Source: Entrophospora sp. SA101
Taxonomy: Eukaryota > Glomeromycota > Glomeromycetes > Entrophosporales > Entrophosporaceae
Assembly (NCBI GenBank): GCA_958430865.1
Contig: CAUDNR010004390.1
Span: 35,315 to 47,232 of the forward strand
Direction of reading: 5' to 3'
Length of the DNA stretch: 11,918 nt
The position numbers were made by a program, and so were the translations under genes. Within the stretch, counting starts at the first letter, position 1, and every line of letters starts with the position of its first letter. Of this stretch, positions 6,674-11,918 are shown one piece after another. The notes below the pieces were generated by a model that did not search any database, had not been told where the DNA came from, and saw only the letters and a program-made list of their open reading frames with translations.

Positions 6674-6877
6674 CTAATCACGCTTCTTTGCTTTCACCAC
6701 TTTCACAGTAAAATCTTTATCATCATTAGACGATTCAAACTCAGACCCAGATTCAGATGTGGATGAGGACTCAGATGCGGTATTGTTAAAAATTGGTTTT
6801 TTTCTAGCTTTGCATGGAATATGTTGCCGAGAAATATCTGGGTTTGCTATCGCATTTATAATATCATTAGATTCCAT
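6674..6877 (-). CDS. Hypothetical Ser/acidic low-complexity protein, 67 residues
   Basis: The ORF can be opened from 6895, but that first codon is GTG. The first ATG is at 6875-6877, giving 67 residues. The N-terminal half is ordinary (MESNDIINAIANPDISRQH), followed by a basic patch (CKARKKP), a Ser/Glu/Asp tract (SESSSTSESGSEFESSNDDKD) and a basic end (VKVVKAKKRD). The composition suggests a disordered protein or the remnant of a larger one. Convergent with the ORF at 6320. No family is recognised; it could be chance, but the bias looks protein-like. Confidence 0.35.
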   Translation of the reverse strand: MESNDIINAIANPDISRQHIPCKARKKPIFNNTASESSSTSESGSEFESSNDDKDFTVKVVKAKKRD

Positions 6878-6925
6878 GATAAAATTATCTATCACGTGCG
6901 TAGCACTATGTCAACATAATTCTAG

Positions 6926-6955
6926 TTATTAGAATACATTTTATTAGAATACATT
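6926..6955. repeat. Perfect 15-bp tandem duplication
   Basis: TTATTAGAATACATT occurs twice head to tail (6926-6940 and 6941-6955). It lies close to where the intronless small-ORF block ends, so it may be a scar of insertion or slippage. No neighbouring gene depends on it. Confidence 0.7.
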
Positions 6956-6995
6956 TTCAGATGGCCGAGGCCTTTTTTCTCACTAAAAGATAAAA

Positions 6996-7133
6996 ATGTT
7001 CCCCCCAGCTTTCTTTCAAGTCTATGATTACCTGCCGAAAAAAAATTATGAAATTATTTTTGAGGGGGCGTCCGAACTCGTCAAACCTTCTGCGTTAAAA
7101 CTTCAGCCATTACATATTTGGTTTCATCTATAG
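6996..7133 (+). CDS. Doubtful small ORF, 45 residues, possible gene remnant
   Basis: ATG 6996 to TAG 7131-7133 encodes a protein-like sequence with several aromatic and charged residues (MFPPAFFQVYDYLPKKNYE, later FEGASELVKPSALKLQP). After the TAG the same frame stays open to a TAA about 54 bp on, so this could be a piece of a larger broken gene. No family or splice site is recognised. The remaining stretch to 7468 holds no further gene that I can support, only a small perfect hairpin (GTTCCG-TTT-CGGAAC, 7263-7277). Confidence 0.25.
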   Translation: MFPPAFFQVYDYLPKKNYEIIFEGASELVKPSALKLQPLHIWFHL

Positions 7134-7468
7134 TTAGATTTAAGACGTATAATGGGGGATAGATCTAATCCGGGCTATTTTTAACTTAAGTCAAAGACGC
7201 TGGTTGCATGCACACATCATACATGTATCACCTTAGTGTCTTAGGAAAAATTAATCACATGCGTTCCGTTTCGGAACAAGAGCACACATTAACGTTGAAG
7301 GGAGATCAAACTTTGTTTGTTATTTTTTTCTAATGATTGACAAAGCGCCAAAGCGTCAAAGTGCATTAAAGAACTTTCACATCATAAATCAGATAGGCTT
7401 GTCTGTAAATACATCATATTCAAGTGCCAATATTTTTACTATATCCCAACTAATGAACTACGATAATC

Positions 7469-10316
7469 TTATTTTTCCTTTTTCGTTTTCTGTGGTGATC
7501 GGTACTCCTGTGATCGGGCATTCACTAACACTTTTCCACTAGCGAATTTTTCATTAAAAGCCCTTTCCTTCATAAGCTTGAAACGGCAAACCGTAAGATT
7601 CAACAGTTTCTGCAAACAGCAAGGAAGATGAGTATAAAACTATAATTTAAATACTGGTTTTTGGATTGTTACCAACCTTAACCCGAAGCATAATGCGTGA
7701 AACCTTAATGATAGACCCAAGTTCCGAATATGTCGATGGAATATCAAAGTCCGCCAAAATTATTGATGAATAAAATCCACCTCCTATATAAACAACTAGG
7801 AAGGCGCGAATAAAAAAACAATGAGATAAGAATCCAGGCATAAGAAGCTTGGTGGTAGCTCTCAATACTTGTTTTGACAGCATTCCTCCGCCTTCAACTG
7901 ATATAGCTTCAACTAGAGTTCTATGCATGTCTCTTAACGTCTTCTGAGCCTTTAAGGTATTCGAAAGGATCTTTCTTTCGTTTTCAATTCTAGAGCCGGT
8001 GCGCTCGCAAAGTGAAAATTCGCGACCATACGGCAAATCTTTTGCTAGATCATGTTTCTGTTAATTTAAGTTAGTATTAGTAAGTAATATTAACAATGAA
8101 CTCTCCAAAATCTAGTGTACCGTAAACATCCAGTCCAAATGATAGCCTTCTGCTGTTTCTGGGGCATCCATTGCTCCAGCTTGACGATCTCGAGAGGCCC
8201 TTGATACCATCTCCCCGCTTATTTAAGAACAATTATGTATTATTAACAACATCGAAAATACTTAGAATTGACAGTAGAACTTACAAGTGACTGTCTAGAA
8301 TATTGTCAAAACACGAAAATAGGTGCCGTTTGATGAAGACATCTATGTCTCTTTCAGAATTTTTCCGCTGGGGAATTCCTTTCGCAAGCATTTCACATCT
8401 GGTTAAAGTTATGGTTAAGGAACTAAGCGGAATACATGCAGAATAATAAATTTTCTGAATTAACATGAATTGAATAACTTACGTAAATCGAATCAAGTCC
8501 AAAATAAATTGCACATCAGGGTTCAAGTAGTCTTCTTCCTCGATAGAAGATGTTGGCTTTACCTTATCATTCGTATCTTCATCGTCAAATAAAGAAACGC
8601 TCAAGCTTGATGTCTCAACGTTCTTCACCATTTTCTGAATTTCAAGGATAGCTCCATGAAATCCTTCGAGTGCCACTATTTTTCCAACCTTACTGAGGTG
8701 ATCGTTATCAAGCTGGGATTCAAAACGTACGTTAATAAAATAATTGAAATAATACAAAATCAAATGAAACAAAATATAAAATGCTAAATTATCAACACTG
8801 ACCTTAGCAAGAGCCTGTAAACATCTCTCAACTGAAGGTTCCAGTGTGGTCCAATCTTCAGTGGGATGGCCTACATTAAGGGCAGATGCAAATACGGCGA
8901 CCAGATCCGACATGTCCGCTTCAGTCAGAAAATCTGATGTACTTTTTAGATCCGAGGCATCTATTATTCGCCACCAGATCGGGCTAAGAATTAATCAAGA
9001 ATTAATCAGGATTTGTCGTTACAAAAGATAAAAGTGATTATATACTGTACATAAAAAAAATACTTTAGAATCAAATAGCAAAAAAAAAATACTTTAGTGA
9101 CGATTCATATCTGTCAGACGGATCCGTTTGTGAGGTCAAAAACTCTTGTCGTCTTACTACTTTCTCTAGCCAGGTTGGCATTGGTTCATCGAACTCCCAA
9201 CAGATCGGCTGAGGTTCATCATTGGCAATCTGAACACACATAAGAAGGCTTAAGAAAAAACGCTTTTATTTACTAAACATAAAATGTAATTACCTCAGGC
9301 ACAGTTAATGGACTGAACTGGCGTTCAGGAGTTCGTTGTTGAGCCTGAGACTGCAAATCAAGTGAGACATCACTTGAAATGGGTTCCTCCTCTTCATTAT
9401 TTTCATTTGGTTTGATCTTCTTCTGCACCCTCTCCTCTAGACCAAATTCTATGTCTGAATATTTTTTATATCCTCGTCTTGCTATTTGATGAACATCATG
9501 TCTTCCCCTTTTCTGTAACAATGAATTCAACAAGGACTGAATAAAGGTACTGTTAAGTATAGGAGGTAAACTTGAATAAGTCACTTACCTGGGCGATTTC
9601 CAATTCCAGATCAACCACATCAGCCTCCAAAAGTAAAGATGAGATTTGTTCCTTCTTCTTCCAAATTTTATTATCACTTTTCTGTATGCATAAATGTATG
9701 TAAATAGTTAGGCATAACAATGAGATACTGGATAGAGTTCACAGTGCCACGATGCTTGCTCGACAACGTTTCTATGCCCCTACGCTCGGTAATAGCCGTC
9801 GGTTTTTGCACTCGGGAAAACCTTTCCAACACTCGGTTGCCGGTTTAGGCATAGAGTACGTCGCGCGTTTTGATAGTCACGCACACGTGGTGCTACCTGT
9901 CGGTTTTTGCACTCGGGAAAACCTTCTCAACGCTCGGTTGCCAGATTAACTATCAAGTACGCTGGCACGACAAAATTCGCGAAGTCAAAAAACTAATACT
10001 TTCCTTCAATTCGTCCTGCCAATGACAAACCGTCTTATAAATAGGATGGTTTTCATCATACATCTGCTTCAAGCATCTTAGCTCACCACCCAAGGCTGAG
10101 TGAGAAATACGTTTATTAACCTGTGACGAGTCTAGGTTTTTAAGCAAGTAAAAGTCCCAATCTTTTATGCTTCCCCAAGTGTTAGGTTCTCGATCCCAGT
10201 AATCTAAATAGCAAAAGGTTTGTTTTCTCATTATTCTGTTAAAAATAGGAAAGTAAAGTAACAGACTTACTTGGGTGTTTCAGCTTTGAACGTTCTTCTT
10301 CTGACATATACGACAT
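7469..10316 (-). CDS. Eleven-exon fungal gene of a presumed multicopy AM-fungal family, function unknown
   Basis: Exons on the minus strand that join in phase: 10316-10271, 10203-10031 (donor uncertain), 9681-9589, 9512-9294, 9229-9093, 8983-8803, 8712-8483, 8398-8285, 8217-8121, 8057-7677 and 7609-7469, about 603 residues. The start is the first ATG in the first exon, whose open frame extends to an acceptor at 10353. Regions: N-terminal KLKHPNYWDREPNTWGS; a charged coiled-coil-like segment (exon 3, IWKKKEQISSLLLEADVVDL); an acidic/Gln linker (exon 4); a conserved-looking core with IWWRIIDASDL, FIKRHLFSCFDNIL, GYHLDWMFTKHDLAKDL and GREFSLCER; a hydrophobic stretch (FIRAFLVVYIGGGFY); and a basic tail ending RSPQKTKKEK. 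The wording of the C-terminal half is familiar to me from repeated Rhizophagus proteins. A restriction-endonuclease-like fold around the REFSLCER segment is possible but unproven. Most introns are 63-109 nt; the second is enlarged by an insertion. Confidence 0.7.
8713..8802 (-). other. Stop-free 90-nt intron that could be retained
   Basis: This intron has donor GTCAGT after AAG and acceptor CCCAG. It is exactly 30 codons long with no in-frame stop, so retention would insert a very hydrophobic 30-residue segment (LAFYILFHLILYYFNYF) into the protein. The GT...AG borders, the AT-rich composition and the hydrophobic filler favour an intron over coding sequence. Confidence 0.6.
9744..9968. mobile_element. 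225-bp MITE-like insertion with internal 44-bp direct repeat
   Basis: A visibly GC-richer block within AT-rich intron sequence. Its ends form imperfect inverted repeats (GTGCCACGATGCTTG at 9744 and the reverse complement of CAAGTACGCTGGCAC at 9954-9968, 11 of 15). Inside, a 44-bp unit at 9798-9841 (GGTTTTTGCACTCGGGAAAA near its start, CTCGGTTGCC at its end) recurs at 9899-9942, 101 bp on, with only a few differences. A further imperfect inverted pair lies at 9761-9778 and 9848-9863. I found no convincing target-site duplication. It sits in the second intron of the large minus-strand gene; without it that intron is about 120 nt. It encodes no transposase, so it would be non-autonomous. Confidence 0.55.
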
Positions 10317-10352
10317 ATCAAGATATTTGCGAACAAGAAAATTTTTAAATAT

Positions 10353-10622
10353 CTGTTACAAAAAATCTGATTACTTTCGTTTTCTGATTTGATTGATAAA
10401 GGATAAAAAGCTCGGGCACATGATCATAGTAATATGCAAATACCAGAAAAAACTTTTCACAAAGAAAATGCAACCAGCGGATCACACAGTTACATCATGC
10501 ATAAAAAGTTCCATGACCTTCCATTGGTATATGCTGATCGAACATCTGTATTACGCAATCGATTTTCAGGCATGTGATTTTATTTCATAGTCATAGTAAT
10601 AATCAATTGATAATGCGTCATT
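10353..10622. other. Intergenic / 5' region between two minus-strand genes
   Basis: This is the 270 bp between the end of the membrane-protein gene and the first exon of the large gene. A good acceptor (TTTTTTGTAACAG, ending at 10353) lies just upstream of the first coding exon, so part of this stretch is probably a 5'UTR intron, or an upstream exon is missing from the model. A 27-codon ATG ORF on the minus strand here does not join in phase. No other feature is seen. Confidence 0.4.
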
Positions 10623-11123
10623 CTATATCGGATAATCATTTTCTTCCATAGTTTCATTGAAAAGGTTCTTAAAATTTTGCACAATTTCAGAATTTGAAGA
10701 TGATGATCGATTCGAAGCTGGAACAGATAAATACAAAATTGTTAGCCTGGATCATTGACATGAAAAGGTTGAAAAAAAAATGAAACGCTTACCTTGAGAA
10801 CTATTTGTCAATTCACTTGAAGCACCTCCCGAAGTTTGTTTTTGTTGCATCTCTTCGTATAGCAATTGGATTTTTTCAGTAAGGTCATCAAATTTTTGAT
10901 TAACGTCTTCGGATAGAAGTTTCTGCGCATCTTTTAGTGAAGTAAGAGTGATATCGGTTTCCCGTTTTAAATTGTACAGAGCAAAGCATGCAATTACAAT
11001 GATTAGGTAAACTGGGAATTTTCCTTCGATAATCCACAATATGACGACAATCAAGATTGGTATAAAAATGAAATAATTTTCTGATGGCGTTTGTTTGAAA
11101 TATTCTAAGATATTTGTATCCAT
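10623..11123 (-). CDS. Two-exon membrane protein with coiled coil, 141 residues
   Basis: Exon 1 is 11123-10793 and exon 2 is 10717-10623, separated by a 75-nt intron with donor GTAAGC and acceptor TTCCAG; the joined frame ends ENDYPI and TAG. The protein begins with a short N-terminus, then two hydrophobic segments, about residues 17-33 (FIFIPILIVVILWIIEG) and 37-52 (VYLIIVIACFALYNL). These could be two membrane passes or a hairpin. Residues 53-95 are a charged helix with heptad character (LKDAQKLLSEDVNQKFDDLT), likely a coiled coil, and the end is a Ser/Asn/Thr-rich tail (SNRSSSSNSE) and a short helix. No family is recognised; a fungal organelle or ER membrane protein is plausible. Same strand as the large gene downstream. 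Confidence 0.75.
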
Positions 11124-11214
11124 CTGTAGGGATTAATGTGAGCGCATAAACTCATTAAAAGGAATACTCAATAAAAAACAATCGATACATCAATATAAGT
11201 CAGAAACCACTTAC
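11124..11214 (-). other. Likely 5'UTR intron ending at the start codon
   Basis: On the minus strand GTAAGT follows CAAA at 11214, and CCCTACAG ends at 11124, immediately before ATG 11123-11121. This gives a 91-nt intron with good consensus at both ends. The upstream exon sequence shows no ATG in the preceding 50 or so bases, so it would be untranslated leader. Confidence 0.55.
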
Positions 11215-11354
11215 TTTGGTATAATAATAACAAATATATGACTAGTTTTTAAAAGAAAATTTTGATGTAGTTTTGATTAATTTATGACGCTTTATTAATT
11301 TATTTATTTTTTGATTGATTTAACAGATTTTATTGCTTTGCAGTAACTTTGTAG

Positions 11355-11609
11355 GTATATTTATTTGAACGTTATAGTTATGAAGTAGAAAAATTATACG
11401 AATTCGAATTCGAGCTGTTTTTATGTACATTTCAGAATTTCTCCAGCGCGGATGATCAATTGTTAAGGATACGCGCCATTAAAGTTATCAATAATCATTG
11501 GTTTTTCGAATTACACGGTCAGCTCATTAAAAATCTATCTAGTATGGGCAATCCGTTACCTTTGCCGATCATAATTATTTGTGTATTTATTTTGATAGGT
11601 AGAATCTAA
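11355..11609 (+). pseudogene. Open frame of 84 codons without a good start, possible exon or gene remnant
   Basis: The frame is open from just after TAG 11352-11354 to TAA 11607-11609 on the + strand. Its middle is protein-like (SSADDQLLRIRAIKVINN, then HWFFELHGQLIKNLSSMGN), followed by PLPLP and a hydrophobic end. The first in-frame ATG is late (MGNPLPLP), so as a gene it would need an upstream exon; possible acceptors are CTTTGTAG at 11347-11354 and ACATTTCAG before AATTTCTCC. It would be divergent from the membrane-protein gene. It may be a decayed piece of a fungal gene. No family is recognised. Confidence 0.3.
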
Positions 11610-11918
11610 AACTTTGACATTTCTTATATGACGCACAGGCCCTCATTCGATGTCAAAAAATAAGCTTAATCATTTTTATACAACAACAATTCATACCTCT
11701 TATTTATTCGTAAAACAGAGAAGATCCAGTGATCACATAATATTACACGACATTAGATATTTTTTCTTGCCAAAGTGATCGGTGTAAAGATTCTTTATGC
11801 ACACGTGATTTTGATGAAAAATAAAGCATGGACATCCACACAATTCGATCGAGACAAATGGTTACATAGAACCTTACTTTATTGATATATAAAAAATGTT
11901 ACCGAAATAACAACATAA
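11610..11918. other. AT-rich stretch without recognisable gene
   Basis: Only short frames are seen. An acceptor-like GACGCACAG followed by 23 open codons (from 11640) could be a further exon of the preceding frame but is weak. A TATA-like ATATATAAAAAATG lies at about 11885, close to the window end, and might belong to a gene beyond it. Confidence 0.4.

Noticed and set aside
7333..7542. + strand ORF of 69 codons
   Set aside because: It largely overlaps, antisense, the last exon of the large minus-strand gene, which has an acceptor, correct phase and a protein-like basic tail.
8846..9031. + strand ORF of 61 codons
   Set aside because: Antisense to a coding exon and adjoining intron of the large minus-strand gene.
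9752..9949. + strand ORF of 65 codons
   Set aside because: It lies within the MITE-like block and arises from its 44-bp repeats.
10393..10590. + strand ORF of 65 codons
   Set aside because: No start context, no splice logic and no recognisable protein character; probably chance.
23..11744. GATCACATAATATT shared by positions 23-36 and 11731-11744 as possible terminal repeat of a large element
   Set aside because: Only 14 bases, no extension on either side, and the window edges are arbitrary; chance is sufficient in AT-rich DNA.
1..11918. tRNA or rRNA genes
   Set aside because: I saw no cloverleaf with A and B boxes and no rRNA-like segment on either strand, reading by eye only.

Overview
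The window looks like nuclear DNA of an arbuscular mycorrhizal fungus (Glomeromycotina, Rhizophagus-like). It is AT-rich, its right half carries genes with many short GT...AG introns (63-109 nt, GTAAGT-type donors), and its left half carries a UL52-like primase / herpes-type origin-binding helicase gene of a kind I recall as highly multiplied in these fungi. The taxonomic call is inference; no rRNA or housekeeping marker is present.

Left part (1-1050): no gene, but a dense nest of short direct repeats and palindromes. Middle-left (1052-5356): a decayed primase-helicase gene on the + strand (1452-4945) with four net -1 frameshifts, each at or next to a homopolymer or short-run tract, and six in-frame stops, five of them TGA. 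It sits between two paralogous minus-strand genes for small double zinc-finger (CX9CX9CX2H + CX2CX10CX2H) proteins. Middle (5640-6877): a compact run of small intronless ORFs on alternating strands. One resembles the NPxTxR...GPTY motif common in nucleocytoviricot (giant virus) proteins; one is a 55-residue helical ORF. Two of these ORFs share a 5' leader motif. The zinc-finger genes, the replication gene and the small ORFs together look like remnants of a selfish or viral replicon in a fungal chromosome.

Right part (about 7469-11214, minus strand): two ordinary-looking fungal genes. The first (7469-10316) can be assembled into 11 exons and about 603 residues with phases that agree throughout. 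It belongs to what I believe is a multicopy AM-fungal family of unknown function, and one of its introns appears to hold a 225-bp MITE-like insertion with an internal 44-bp direct repeat. The second (10623-11123) is a two-exon, 141-residue membrane/coiled-coil protein with a likely 5'UTR intron directly before its ATG. The last 700 bases hold only a doubtful open frame on the + strand and otherwise nothing I recognise.

Functional links: the primase would synthesise primers and the helicase would open the origin of the same element. The zinc-finger proteins could be nucleic-acid-binding accessories, but this is inferred only from position and duplication. The replication gene cannot make its full product as sequenced.
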